Below, one piece after another: positions 7,486-15,980 of a DNA stretch of 48,993 nucleotides. The notes under the pieces were generated by a model. The model made no database searches. It saw only the letters and a list, made by a program, of their open reading frames with translations, and was not told where the DNA came from. The stretch lies in IMG/VR virus record IMGVR_UViG_3300036770_003171, positions 1 through 48,993 of that record; one strand, given 5' to 3'. This stretch comes from a virus. The position numbers and the translations under genes were made by a program. How positions within the stretch are numbered: position 1 is the first letter of the stretch; the number at the start of each line of letters is the position of its first letter.

Positions 7486-7563
7486 CTGGGTGTAGCTCAG
7501 TCAGGTCAGAGTACCGCACTTGGAATGCGGGGGCCGCTGGTTCAAATCCAGCCATCCAGACCA
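7486..7563 (+). tRNA. tRNA-Pro (anticodon TGG)
   Basis: The 7-bp acceptor CTGGGTG/CATCCAG closes with one G-T pair. The anticodon arm CCGCA/TGCGG has loop CTTGGAA, so anticodon TGG. The T arm GCTGG/CCAGC has loop TTCAAAT, and CCA is encoded at 7561-7563. Position 37 is A, whereas proline tRNAs nearly always have G there, so identity or decoding could be unusual. Confidence 0.85.
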
Positions 7564-7672
7564 ACCTCAAAATGTCGATTGACAACCCGACAGACTTAGA
7601 CCAACATCAACCTACAGATCGCGTTTCCTCCTTGTTTCCGCGGTCTGCCCTTCCTCCCTAAGACCCCGCCTT

Positions 7673-7711
7673 GGCCGCTGGATTTCCCCGATCCAGCGGC
7701 CCTTGTCTTTT
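7673..7711 (+). terminator. Rho-independent terminator
   Basis: A perfect 11-bp GC-rich stem (7673-7683 with 7691-7701), a 7-base loop and then CTTGTCTTTT. It closes the Gp49/66-tRNA unit just before the next transcription unit. Confidence 0.8.
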
Positions 7712-7733
7712 GTCGGGAATGTCTGTAGGTTGT
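7702..7733 (+). promoter_or_regulatory. Late-gene upstream motif, copy 1
   Basis: These 32 bases match 9897-9928 at 29 positions. Both copies contain TTTTGTCGG, ATGTC and TGTAGGTTGT and lie about 25-30 bases before a gene. It is probably a promoter or activator site; no sigma-70 spacing is seen. Confidence 0.5.
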
Positions 7734-7759
7734 CCGTCAGAAACGAACGGAGAGCCGAC

Positions 7760-8119
7760 ATGGGTGTCGTCAAAACGCTGTCAGGAACGGGCCTAACGCC
7801 GAGCGCGATTGCCGATGACGGCTCGTTCACGCGGGCCTTCCCGGCCGGCACCACGCTCGCGGAGTGGGCCGCCGTATCGGTCGAGACTTCGCAGATCGCG
7901 TTGAACGACAACGACGTCTGGACCTACCCGGATGTCGAGATTTCGGCCTCCGAGAGCGGTGTTCTGATCACCAACAAGTCCGGCACGACCTGGCCGGCGG
8001 CAACACGGGTGGCCTATTCGGCCCGGATCCCCGAATATTCGATCCGCTCCGTGAACCAGGACAATTTCGACGCGATCACCAAGGACGGCGAGACGATCTA
8101 TCTCGTTCCGGAGGCTTGA
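7760..8119 (+). CDS. Decoration-like virion protein, paralogue of 18196-18564
   Basis: This protein has 119 residues and is all beta in appearance. It shares a layout with the protein encoded just after the major capsid gene: ADDG(S/T)xTxA(F/Y)PxGT near the start, then (V)LITNKSGTTWPAATRVAYSA here against ITLTNRTGASWAAGTEIRVS there. This gene lies ahead of the tailspike rather than beside the capsid, so it may be a head-fibre or tail-accessory version of the same fold. The start follows GGAGAGCCGAC and the late motif at 7702. Confidence 0.6.
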   Translation: MGVVKTLSGTGLTPSAIADDGSFTRAFPAGTTLAEWAAVSVETSQIALNDNDVWTYPDVEISASESGVLITNKSGTTWPAATRVAYSARIPEYSIRSVNQDNFDAITKDGETIYLVPEA

Positions 8120-8120
8120 T

Positions 8121-8309
8121 ATGCCGCTTTCGCTCGGTGGAACAGCGGTTTCCGCGAAGCTGAAAGAGGCCGACGCATCGGTCTACCGGGGCGCCGCCCT
8201 AGTCAAGGGTGGTGGGGCTCCTCTAGGCTACATCCTGCTTACCAGCAAAGCGGGGGCGGCCCTAACTAACAAAGCTGGCTCCCTGAAACTTCTCGGAAAG
8301 GCGGCTTGA
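8121..8309 (+). CDS. Small hypothetical protein before the tailspike
   Basis: This protein has 62 residues, rich in Ala, Leu, Gly and Lys, with no clear membrane segment. It starts two bases after the decoration-like gene and its stop overlaps the tailspike start, so the three are probably one operon. The short Gly/Ala-rich repeats (KAGAALTNKAGSLKLLGKAA) suit a small virion linker, but no family was recognised. Confidence 0.55.
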   Translation: MPLSLGGTAVSAKLKEADASVYRGAALVKGGGAPLGYILLTSKAGAALTNKAGSLKLLGKAA

Positions 8310-9865
8310 CCATGGGCAAGCATACGGGGCCTGATGGCTATCTCGCAAACTACATCGCGGCTCTCACCTCAACCGAAAAGGATGAGGTGGCGACCGAACT
8401 CGCCTTAGTTCTTGCAGCGCAGTTCGGCCTTTACAGCGTCAAGTCGTTCGGCGCGAAAGGTGACGGAACCACCGACGACACGGCTGCTATTAACGCAGCT
8501 ATCGCGGCCATTCCCGAAGCGCCGAATTCATTTGACGGCGCGTACCCCGTCCTCTTTTTCCCGGAGGGCAGGTACATTACTCAGGGCGGGCACGTTATCC
8601 CGTCCGAAGTGAGGTGCATTGTCAAAGGCGCTGGCGTCTATTCGACAATCCTTTACAAAAAAGCAGCCGCAGCAGGCGATATTCTCACGGTCAATGGTGA
8701 TGCCTGCAGCGTTCAAGACATTGCTCTCGACGGTTACAAGTCGGGCGCGGCCACTGGCGACGGGCTTGTAATCAATGGTGCTGGGTGCTTGGTGCGAGAC
8801 ACCAACGTATTCAACTGCAGCGGCGACAACATTGCGCTCGGCAAGGCAGGTGGCAGCACGACGATCAACTCGTCTTTCTCGACAGTAACATCCCGCCTTT
8901 CTGGCGGGTTCGGCATCTTGGTCTATGCCGGGGCGCACACCGATATATCTTGGTACGACATCAACGTTGGCCTCTCCGGCAAGTCCGGCATGCGGATTAA
9001 CGCCCCGTCGCACAAGCTGACGGCTGTACATGCGTGGGGCAGCGGCATCGAAAGCACCACAGACAAGCACGGCATTGACCTCAACAGCGGCAATCACGTC
9101 TTGAACGGTTGCGTCTGTGAGACGAATACGGGCAACGGGATTTTCATCGGTCGCACCGGAACAGAAGGAAACTCGATCTCTGGCAGCACCATTTGGGGCA
9201 ACGTCGGCAATGGTATCGGGGGCTTCAACACCAACAAGCATGTCATTACCGGCAACATCATCAAAAACAATGGAGTTGCCAACACGGCGGGCAACTCTTC
9301 GGTCAACAACGCCGCTATCCAGTGCAACAACGGTCAAGAGTGGGTGGTTTCGGGCAACAGCGTTTTTGATGATGGCACCGCGATCTCCGCGCCCAGTTAC
9401 GGCACAGCCCCGCCCTATCCTTACCCCGGTCGAACCGCGCAGCTTACGCAGAGCATGCACTACGGCGAAATAAACGGGTCTAATCGGAATACGATTGTCG
9501 GAAACGGCATGTCGTCTGCTCGGTCAAGAACCGGGCTTACCATCGTTGCAGTTGGCAAGGACAATGTCATCCGAGACAACAATCTAGGTGCTGTGACGGT
9601 GCCAAGCGTGGCGTCGGCTGCAACGATTACCCTGCCTGCACTGATCGACTTCATCACAGTGACCGGCACGGTTGGCATCACGTCAATCACCGCCTCTTAT
9701 CCTGGCAGGGTGGTGACGCTCCAGTTCAGTAATGCTTCACCTGGTCAGGTGACGGACGGTAGCAACCTCAAGCTCAACGGAAACTTCGTCCCCACGACGG
9801 ATGACACCCTGACGCTGGTTTGCGACGGAACGAACTGGGTAGAAATAGCTCGCAGCGCGAACTGA
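8306..9865 (+). CDS. Tailspike, pectate-lyase-like beta-helix
   Basis: About 519 residues. The entry signature of right-handed beta-helix tailspikes is clear near residue 45 (VKSFGAKGDGTTDDTAAINA), followed by repeated coils rich in Gly, Asn and Val (GNGIFIGRTGTEGNSISGS, then IIKNNGVANTAG). It probably binds and may degrade a surface polysaccharide of the host. The TTG start at 8306 overlaps the upstream stop and has GGAAAG at good spacing; ATG at 8312 is the alternative. A second, unrelated fibre is encoded on the other strand at 45146-46312. Confidence 0.85.
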   Translation: MTMGKHTGPDGYLANYIAALTSTEKDEVATELALVLAAQFGLYSVKSFGAKGDGTTDDTAAINAAIAAIPEAPNSFDGAYPVLFFPEGRYITQGGHVIPSEVRCIVKGAGVYSTILYKKAAAAGDILTVNGDACSVQDIALDGYKSGAATGDGLVINGAGCLVRDTNVFNCSGDNIALGKAGGSTTINSSFSTVTSRLSGGFGILVYAGAHTDISWYDINVGLSGKSGMRINAPSHKLTAVHAWGSGIESTTDKHGIDLNSGNHVLNGCVCETNTGNGIFIGRTGTEGNSISGSTIWGNVGNGIGGFNTNKHVITGNIIKNNGVANTAGNSSVNNAAIQCNNGQEWVVSGNSVFDDGTAISAPSYGTAPPYPYPGRTAQLTQSMHYGEINGSNRNTIVGNGMSSARSRTGLTIVAVGKDNVIRDNNLGAVTVPSVASAATITLPALIDFITVTGTVGITSITASYPGRVVTLQFSNASPGQVTDGSNLKLNGNFVPTTDDTLTLVCDGTNWVEIARSAN

Positions 9866-9896
9866 CGCCCCACCACCCCAACCTAAAGTGTCCGTA

Positions 9897-9928
9897 CTTG
9901 CCTTTTGTCGGTCATGTCTGTAGGTTGT
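9897..9928 (+). promoter_or_regulatory. Late-gene upstream motif, copy 2
   Basis: This is the second copy of the 32-base motif (see 7702-7733). It stands 29 bases before the ATG at 9958, which was probably the original endolysin start before the HNH gene arrived. Confidence 0.5.
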
Positions 9929-9957
9929 AGGCCACTGTTCAACTGACGGCGGCCGAC

Positions 9958-9987
9958 ATGAGCGAATTTCAGCGATCACTGGCGAAA
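9958..9987 (+). repeat. Thirty-base captured endolysin 5' end
   Basis: These ten codons encode the same peptide as 10514-10543. Five codons differ, all at the third position (AGC/AGT, CAG/CAA, CGA/CGT, TCA/TCG, CTG/CTA); none changes an amino acid. Confidence 0.95.
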
Positions 9988-10521
9988 TGTACGCCTCTCG
10001 ATAGCGCGGTATTAAGCTGTTCTATCGACTATGCGCTGAAACGCCAGTCTGCGGCTTTGTACGTCGCAGCCGGCGGGCGCGAGGGCGCGGAACTTTGCAC
10101 GGTCTCAGGGTGCCCTAATGTGCGCCTCTCGCTCGGGTTCTGTAACGCGCACTACTTACGGGCAAAAGCCGGGCGCGACATGCTGGCTCCGTTGCAGCAC
10201 AGAAGCCGGAAGCTATCTTGCCAGGAGTGCAGCGCGCCAGTCGACGGCAAAGGCGGCTGGGGGTTGTGTAAACCGCACTACCGCAAGAAGCGCCGCGATA
10301 TCATCAAGCGGGAGTGCGTTAAGTTTCTAGGGGGCGCGTGCAGCGAATGTGGCGGTGTTTTCCCTCTGGCTGTCTATGACTTTCACCACGTTGACCCCGC
10401 AAGCAAAGACGGAGACCCGTCGACTTTGTTCGACAACGCGTCACTGGCCGTAGTCGCAGACGAAGTAGTGAAGTGTGAGCTTCTTTGCGCCAATTGTCAC
10501 AGGATCAAACACAATGAGTGA
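9958..10521 (+). CDS. HNH homing-type endonuclease inserted at the endolysin start
   Basis: This protein has 187 residues. Its first ten residues, MSEFQRSLAK, equal the endolysin N-terminus; the sequence then changes abruptly. Zinc-type clusters follow (CTVSGC with CNAH; CQEC with CKPH; CSEC with CANC) around the catalytic DFHHVDPASKDG and the final CANCHRIKH, typical of free-standing phage HNH enzymes. It uses the endolysin's leader and start codon, and ends at TGA 10519-10521 inside the rebuilt endolysin 5' end. It probably cuts endolysin genes of related phages that lack the insertion. Confidence 0.9.
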   Translation: MSEFQRSLAKCTPLDSAVLSCSIDYALKRQSAALYVAAGGREGAELCTVSGCPNVRLSLGFCNAHYLRAKAGRDMLAPLQHRSRKLSCQECSAPVDGKGGWGLCKPHYRKKRRDIIKRECVKFLGGACSECGGVFPLAVYDFHHVDPASKDGDPSTLFDNASLAVVADEVVKCELLCANCHRIKHNE

Positions 10522-11335
10522 ATTTCAACGTTCGCTAGCGAAAGTGCTCGTGCATGAGGGTGGTTTCGTTCATCACGCAAAAGATCCTGGGGGTGCCACC
10601 AACCAGGGCGTCATCCAGCGGACCTATGACGCCTTCCGGGACAATCTCGGTGTTCCGCGCCAGAGCGTGAAGCTCTTGTCCGCGCAAGAGCGCGACATGA
10701 TCTACCGCCAGCGCTACTGGAACCTGATCAAAGGCGACCAGCTTCCCGCCGGAGTGTCCTACGTGGTCTTCGACGGGGCCGTGAACTCCGGCGTATCGCA
10801 GTCCGTAAAATGGCTGCAGCGCGCTTTGGGCGTCAAGGCCGATGGTGTCGTCGGCCCCGCGACGATCGCCGCGGCGCAGAATTTCGGCGACCACGATCTG
10901 CTGATCGAGCGGATCATCGAACGCCGCTTCGCATTCCTGAAAGCCCTGAAGACATGGCCGACTTTCGGCCGCGGCTGGACGAGCCGCCTGAACGGCGTCA
11001 AGGCTATCGGCATGGCGTGGGCCAAAGGGGCCGACGCGCCGCAGTTCATCATGTCGGACGCCGGCAATGCCCGCGCGCTGCTGTCGGACGCCCGCAAACC
11101 CCCGTCGACCGCAGCCGGCGATACAGCCGCAGGTGCTGGTGGTATCAGCGCCCTGATCGCGCAGACCCAGGAGCAGCTGACACCCTATGTCGAGATCGGC
11201 TTCGTCGCCAAGGCCGCTGCGATCCTGACGATCGCCGGCATGATCGTCGCAGTCGGCGGTCTGGCTTATCGCCTGTGGGCCAAGCGGAAAGCCGCGAAAC
11301 TGGCTGACGCGCTCGATATCGGAACCGAGGCATGA
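10514..11335 (+). CDS. Endolysin, GH108-like with C-terminal membrane anchor
   Basis: This protein has 273 residues. The N-terminal domain has the GH108-type EGG motif with the presumed catalytic Glu at residue 15 (VLVHEGGFVHHAKDPGG). A peptidoglycan-binding segment follows (WLQRALGVKADGVVGPATI). The C-terminus holds a membrane span (about residues 235-253, AAAILTIAGMIVAVGGLAYR) and a basic end, unusual for a soluble endolysin. It would cleave peptidoglycan, perhaps from the inner membrane. Codons 1-10 are a synonymously recoded copy of those used by the HNH gene. The spanin gene starts in its stop codon. Confidence 0.88.
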   Translation: MSEFQRSLAKVLVHEGGFVHHAKDPGGATNQGVIQRTYDAFRDNLGVPRQSVKLLSAQERDMIYRQRYWNLIKGDQLPAGVSYVVFDGAVNSGVSQSVKWLQRALGVKADGVVGPATIAAAQNFGDHDLLIERIIERRFAFLKALKTWPTFGRGWTSRLNGVKAIGMAWAKGADAPQFIMSDAGNARALLSDARKPPSTAAGDTAAGAGGISALIAQTQEQLTPYVEIGFVAKAAAILTIAGMIVAVGGLAYRLWAKRKAAKLADALDIGTEA

Positions 11336-11586
11336 ACCCGTTCCTGATAAAGGTCGGTCTGGTCGCCATCATCGCATTCGGGTTGACCTATGTCGGCTAC
11401 CAGAAGGGCCGGTATGACGGCCGGATCGAGCAATTGGTCAACAGCGTCGAGGCGTACCAGGAACGAGGAAGGATCGACAATGAAACCCGGGATCTTGGTG
11501 CTTACGATCTGTGCCTTCGCATTGGCGGGATGCAGCCAGACTGCGAACAATTGCGCGGGGTGGTCGAAGCCCCCGAAGCCGAATAA
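11332..11586 (+). CDS. Rz: Inner-membrane spanin (Rz-like)
   Basis: This protein has 84 residues: one N-terminal membrane segment (about residues 6-22, IKVGLVAIIAFGLTYVG), then a polar, helical periplasmic part. Its position right after the endolysin, with a lipoprotein gene nested in another frame, is the classical Rz/Rz1 arrangement. With the lipoprotein it would bridge inner and outer membranes and fuse them at the last lysis step. It is shorter than enterobacterial Rz. The ATG overlaps the endolysin stop. Confidence 0.75.
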   Translation: MNPFLIKVGLVAIIAFGLTYVGYQKGRYDGRIEQLVNSVEAYQERGRIDNETRDLGAYDLCLRIGGMQPDCEQLRGVVEAPEAE

Positions 11587-11677
11587 CCCCGTCCGCATGG
11601 TGGTCGAGGAAGAACAACTCAGCCGCTGGATCGTGTCGACCGATGCGTTCGGTCAGGCACAGAACTGCTGGAAGTGA
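11480..11677 (+). CDS. Rz1: Outer-membrane lipoprotein spanin (Rz1-like), overlapping Rz
   Basis: This protein has 65 residues with a lipoprotein signal: MKPG, a hydrophobic run, then the lipobox ALAGC with the lipid-bearing Cys at residue 18. The mature part begins SQTANNC and contains a Pro-rich stretch (WSKPPKPNNP), as in Rz1. About half of the gene lies inside the Rz gene in a different frame. AAGGA precedes the ATG. It should span the periplasm together with Rz. Confidence 0.8.
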   Translation: MKPGILVLTICAFALAGCSQTANNCAGWSKPPKPNNPVRMVVEEEQLSRWIVSTDAFGQAQNCWK

Positions 11678-12102
11678 CCGAATTGCCGACAGCAGATCAG
11701 ATCTCAGCCCAACTTGCAGGCATTGAACGCACCCTCGGCAAACTGCTCAGTGAGAGCGAACGGGCCGACGAGGACCGGAAGCAGGCCAACGAACAGCGCG
11801 CCCGCGTCCATGAGCGCATCGACGAGCTCCGCGAGGAAATGCACGCCAAACTGGAACGTACGGAAGGCACGATCGTCATTACCGGCCAGATCGCCGCCCA
11901 GGCCCGCGATCAGGCCATGGCGCTCAAGACGCTGATCGACGACGACATCAAGCCGCAGACCGACGATTACCGGCGGATGCGGACCATGGGCAGCGGTTTC
12001 ATGGTAGCGGTCGCACTGGCCGCAGGCACGCTCGGCATCAAGTTCTCCGACGCCGTCACGGCATTCGTCGCAGGCGTCCGAAACGCGCTGACGGGGCACT
12101 GA
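11674..12102 (+). CDS. Coiled-coil protein with C-terminal membrane span, holin candidate
   Basis: This protein has 142 residues, with a GTG start overlapping the Rz1 stop. A long charged coiled coil (about residues 15-70, ESERADEDRKQANEQRARVH) is followed by one membrane segment (about 107-125, GSGFMVAVALAAGTLGIKF). It resembles rhizobial phage DUF1515-type proteins as I remember them. Closing a cassette with endolysin and spanins makes it the best holin candidate here, though holins usually lack so long a coiled coil. Confidence 0.6.
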   Translation: MTELPTADQISAQLAGIERTLGKLLSESERADEDRKQANEQRARVHERIDELREEMHAKLERTEGTIVITGQIAAQARDQAMALKTLIDDDIKPQTDDYRRMRTMGSGFMVAVALAAGTLGIKFSDAVTAFVAGVRNALTGH

Positions 12103-12103
12103 G

Positions 12104-13765
12104 ATGGCAAAGCGCGGCGTGAACCCCATGACCGGCAAACGGTATGAGTGGGAAGAACAGCAGGCCGCTCTGAAAGCGCAGCAGGTCGACATCGAGGCCG
12201 TAAACAAGCAGCTGTCGCTGCTGAAGCGCCAACAGAAAGCCCTTGAGGCACGCGACAAGTTCCTGCCGTTCATCAAATTCACCTCGCCGGACCCGGTCGA
12301 CCCGAACGACGTCGAGAAATCCTCCTACAAGGACGCGAAGCACCATCGCGCCGTTGCCAAGGTTATCGAGGCGATCATCAAGGGCGAGGTCGACTACACC
12401 TTCGTCATCCTGACGATGCCGCCTCGCCATGGGAAGTCCGAACAGGTGTCTCGCCGTCTGCCGGCTTGGTTGATCGGCAAATTTCCGGAGCAGCACGGCG
12501 TCGTCGCGACCTACAACGACGACTTCGCCGCCGACTTCGGCAAGGACGTACGCACGATCATCAAGTCGCCGCAGTTCAAACAGGTCTTTCCGAATGCGCA
12601 GCTGATCCGCGGCGGCGCCGCGTCCGACAAGCTGCAGACAACGAAGGGTGGTCGATGGGCGTTTGTCGGTCGTGGCGGCGGTCTGACAGGCCAGGGCGCG
12701 CATGTGCTGATCTGCGACGACTTGATCAAGGACGACAAGGAAGCGCAGAGCCAGGCAGTGCGCGATCAGGCGTGGAACTGGTTCACGAAGGTCGCCATGA
12801 CCCGAAGAATGGGCCGCAAGATCGTCATCCTGACCTTTACGCGCTGGCACAACGACGACCCGATCGGCCGCCTGACAGACCCGGAAAACCCGCACTACAA
12901 CCGGAAGCTCGCCGAGAAGATCAAGATCATCAACATCCCGGCGATCGCCGAGGACGACGACCCGCTTGGCCGTGCTCCGGGCGAACCGCTGTGGCCGGAT
13001 GGCCCGGATCGGTTCGATCTGGAGTTTCTGGAAGAACAGCGCAGCCTGGACCCACTCGGCTTTGCGGCGCTCTACCAGCAGCGGCCCTCGCTTCTGGACG
13101 GCGATCTGTTCAAGCGCGAGGCGATCCGCTTCTACACGCCCGACGAACTGCCCGAAGACCTGCGCATCTACTGCGCATCCGACCATGCGGTCGGCACGGG
13201 GCAGCGCAACGACCCGACCGTGCTTCTGAAGGTCGGCGTCGACACGCAGAACAACATCTATCTGCTGGAATGCGACTGGCGAAAGATGCCGACTGACGTC
13301 GCCACGGAAGCGATGTTGACCATGGCCGGCGGCAAGAACCGTCCGCTTCTGTGGTGGGCGGAAAAGGGGCACATCTCGAAGTCGATCGGGCCGTTCCTGC
13401 GCAAGCGAATGCTCGAGACAGGCACTTACATCAACATCCGGGAAGTGACGCCGGCATCCGACAAGGCCCAGCGCGCGCAGTCGATCGCCGCCCGTGTCGC
13501 CATGGGCAAGGTCTACTTCCCGAAGAACGCTTTCTGGACCGAAAAAGCGATCGCACAGATGATGGCCTTTCCGAACGGAACCCACGACGACTTTGTCGAT
13601 GCCTTGGCCTACATCGGGCTCGGCCTACAAAGCCAGTTCGCACCGAGCAGTTCTTCTGCTAAAAAGAAAGCCGACAAACCTGAATTTGGAACCCTGGCCT
13701 GGGTGAAACTGGCCGATCGATGGGCGAATGAACAGAAGGCCATCAAGCAGGCCGGAGGCTTTTGA
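12104..13765 (+). CDS. terL: Terminase large subunit
   Basis: This protein has 553 residues. It powers DNA packaging and cuts the concatemer. Walker A is MPPRHGKSE (about residues 104-112) and Walker B LICDDLIKDD (about 201). The C-terminal RNase H-like nuclease shows Asp in ASDHAVG (about 357) and DDFVDAL (about 494). The extra N-terminal coiled stretch may contact the small subunit. It starts two bases after the holin candidate and overlaps the portal start. The small subunit lies 5.3 kb away, beyond the tailspike and lysis genes. Confidence 0.95.
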   Translation: MAKRGVNPMTGKRYEWEEQQAALKAQQVDIEAVNKQLSLLKRQQKALEARDKFLPFIKFTSPDPVDPNDVEKSSYKDAKHHRAVAKVIEAIIKGEVDYTFVILTMPPRHGKSEQVSRRLPAWLIGKFPEQHGVVATYNDDFAADFGKDVRTIIKSPQFKQVFPNAQLIRGGAASDKLQTTKGGRWAFVGRGGGLTGQGAHVLICDDLIKDDKEAQSQAVRDQAWNWFTKVAMTRRMGRKIVILTFTRWHNDDPIGRLTDPENPHYNRKLAEKIKIINIPAIAEDDDPLGRAPGEPLWPDGPDRFDLEFLEEQRSLDPLGFAALYQQRPSLLDGDLFKREAIRFYTPDELPEDLRIYCASDHAVGTGQRNDPTVLLKVGVDTQNNIYLLECDWRKMPTDVATEAMLTMAGGKNRPLLWWAEKGHISKSIGPFLRKRMLETGTYINIREVTPASDKAQRAQSIAARVAMGKVYFPKNAFWTEKAIAQMMAFPNGTHDDFVDALAYIGLGLQSQFAPSSSSAKKKADKPEFGTLAWVKLADRWANEQKAIKQAGGF

Positions 13766-15969
13766 TGTATGATTTGACGGACGACACAAGCGGACTGCCA
13801 GACACTGCACCGGCCGGTGGCGTGACGGACGTCGACAACCCGGAAGTGGCCGAGCGCGATCGCAAGCTGGCGGAAGACATCAAGCGTCGCATCCGCCAGG
13901 ACAAGCAGCACCATGCGAAAGCCTTCAAGGCGATGCGCCGCGACATGCACGTCGCGATGCACGGCGCCGACGAAAGCTGGGGTGAGAACAACTACCGCGC
14001 CAACATCGTCGGCCGGCATGTGAAGATGAAGACTGCGGCGCTCTACGCGAAGAACCCGAAAGCTGTCGCACGTCGCCGCGAGACGATGGACTTCGCGGTT
14101 TGGGACGAGAACCCCGCGTCGCTGGAAATGGCCTTCATGACCATCCAGCAGGCGCAAATGGCGATGCAACAGGCCGAAGCCATGCAGACCATGGTTCCGC
14201 CGGATCCGATGACTGGATTGCCGCCGGCTGTGCAGCCGCAGTTGCCGCCCGGCTTTGAGCAGGCTCAGGCGATGATCGCCGACTTCCAGCAGGGCTTCCA
14301 GCGCCGGCAGATGCTGACGAAGTACGGCAAGACGCTGGAGATCCTGTTTGCCCAGGCGCTGCGTGAGCAGAAGCCGGTCGATTTCCGCCGCGGCATGAAG
14401 CAGCTGGTTCGCCGCGCCTGCACGACCGGCGTCGGCTACGTTGAGCTCGGCTTCCAGCGTGAGATGGGGCCGCGCCCCGGGATGCAGGAGAAGCTTGCGG
14501 ACGCACGCGCCCGGCTTGACCATCTGCGAAACCTGACCGAGCAGGTCGGCGAGGGCGAAATCCTCGAAGACGACGGCGAGATGGCCGAACTGCAGCACTC
14601 TATCGAGCAGTTGCAGAGCGAGCCGGAGATCGTGCTGCGCGAGGGCCTGATCATTGATTTTCCGCAATCGACGCGGGTCATCCCGGATCGGCTGACGAAG
14701 TACCTGGACGGCTTCATCGGAGCCCGGCACCTGACGATCGAATATTACTACTCGATCGAAGAGGTGAAGGAGATCTTCGGGATCGACCTGAAGGGCGCTT
14801 ACGCCAAGTACGACATTTCGAACGGTTCGACCCGGACCTTCGGCCCCGACGATGCGCTCGAGGACGACTATGAGTGGGCGCCGCCGGACAAGAAGAAGGA
14901 TGGTCTTGTCTGCGTGTGGAAGCACTACGACAAGCCTTCCGGCCTCGTCTACTACGTGGCTGACGGCTACAACGGCTTCTTGCGCAAGCCCGCCGCTCCT
15001 GACGTATTCGTCGAAGACTTCTGGCCCGTCTACGCGCTGACCTTCAACGCCGTCGAGAGCGAGAAGGAGCTCTTCCCGCCGTCCGACGTCGCTCTGTTGC
15101 TCGACATGCAGCGGGAATACAATCGCTCCCGTCAGGGCAAACGCGAGCATCGCGACGCGGCCCGGCCGCGCTATGTCTACGCCAACGGCGCTTTCGACGA
15201 GGAAGACGAGTTCTTCCTGCGCAATCTGCGGCCCTTCCAGATGGCCGCCCTCAACATGGACCCACAGTCGAAGATCGGCGACATCCTGCAGACCGTGCCG
15301 GTCCCGGGCGTCGACCCGAACCTCTATGACACGGGCGAGATCTTCAACGACATGCAGCTGGTCGGCGGCGCCCAGGAAGCGCAGTATGGCGGCGTCGCGA
15401 AAGCAACGGCCACCGAGAGCGCGATCGCGGCCGGTGCGACCAACGCTTCGGACGCTTCGTCGATCGACGATCTCGACAGCTTCCTGACGGTTCTTGCCCG
15501 GGCATCCGGCCAGATCCTGCAGAAGGAGATGTCGGAAGAAAAAGTCATGGAGATCGTCGGTCCTGGTGCCGTATGGCCGGACATGTCGCTCGCCGACATC
15601 GCTGGCGAAGTGTTCCTGGAAGTCGAGGCCGGATCGACCGGCAAGCCGAACCAGGCCATAGAAGTTGCCAACATGCAGCGGCTTCTACCGCTCATCATGC
15701 AGATCCCGGGCATCAGCCCGCCGTGGCTGGCGAAGGAAACCCTGCGCCGCATGGACGACCGTCTTGACCTCACGGAAGCGATGGCAGCCGGCCTGCCGTC
15801 CATCGCGTCCATGAACCAGCAGCAACAGATCACCTCGGCCAGCCCGCAGGACGACCCCAACAATCAGGGCGGGCAGGGGGCGAATAACGCGCCGAAACCT
15901 GCCCGTCAGGCAGGCTCAGACCCGGCGTTCGGATCGAACCAGACCGACCCGACGCCGTCTGCGATGTAG
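13765..15969 (+). CDS. Portal (head-tail connector) protein
   Basis: About 734 residues, within the size range of large podovirus portals such as that of P22. It lies directly after terL with overlapping TGATG, the usual order. Recognisable features are the helical N-terminus (DIKRRIRQDKQHHAKAFKAM), a Met/Gln-rich insertion around residues 130-180, and a helical C-terminal barrel region that ends in a Gln/Asn-rich tail (SMNQQQQITSASPQDDPNNQ). It would form the dodecameric ring through which DNA passes. Confidence 0.85.
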   Translation: MYDLTDDTSGLPDTAPAGGVTDVDNPEVAERDRKLAEDIKRRIRQDKQHHAKAFKAMRRDMHVAMHGADESWGENNYRANIVGRHVKMKTAALYAKNPKAVARRRETMDFAVWDENPASLEMAFMTIQQAQMAMQQAEAMQTMVPPDPMTGLPPAVQPQLPPGFEQAQAMIADFQQGFQRRQMLTKYGKTLEILFAQALREQKPVDFRRGMKQLVRRACTTGVGYVELGFQREMGPRPGMQEKLADARARLDHLRNLTEQVGEGEILEDDGEMAELQHSIEQLQSEPEIVLREGLIIDFPQSTRVIPDRLTKYLDGFIGARHLTIEYYYSIEEVKEIFGIDLKGAYAKYDISNGSTRTFGPDDALEDDYEWAPPDKKKDGLVCVWKHYDKPSGLVYYVADGYNGFLRKPAAPDVFVEDFWPVYALTFNAVESEKELFPPSDVALLLDMQREYNRSRQGKREHRDAARPRYVYANGAFDEEDEFFLRNLRPFQMAALNMDPQSKIGDILQTVPVPGVDPNLYDTGEIFNDMQLVGGAQEAQYGGVAKATATESAIAAGATNASDASSIDDLDSFLTVLARASGQILQKEMSEEKVMEIVGPGAVWPDMSLADIAGEVFLEVEAGSTGKPNQAIEVANMQRLLPLIMQIPGISPPWLAKETLRRMDDRLDLTEAMAAGLPSIASMNQQQQITSASPQDDPNNQGGQGANNAPKPARQAGSDPAFGSNQTDPTPSAM

Positions 15970-15980
15970 GCTATTGTCTG
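15963..15980 (+). promoter_or_regulatory. Dispersed motif before the scaffold-capsid genes
   Basis: GATGTAGGCTATTGTCTG, a copy of the dispersed motif. It overlaps the last codons of the portal gene and stands about 60 bases before the scaffold start, so it may give the capsid genes a promoter of their own. Confidence 0.45.

Noticed and set aside
9958-10543. Group I intron or intein in the endolysin
   Set aside because: The HNH product has its own stop and the endolysin has its own full start; repeated codons would not be needed for splicing, and no splice-type ends are seen.
13609-15150. 513-codon minus-strand frame opposite the portal, and similar ones at 12056-13585 and 42147-43664
   Set aside because: Antisense of strongly supported genes; composition typical of shadows.
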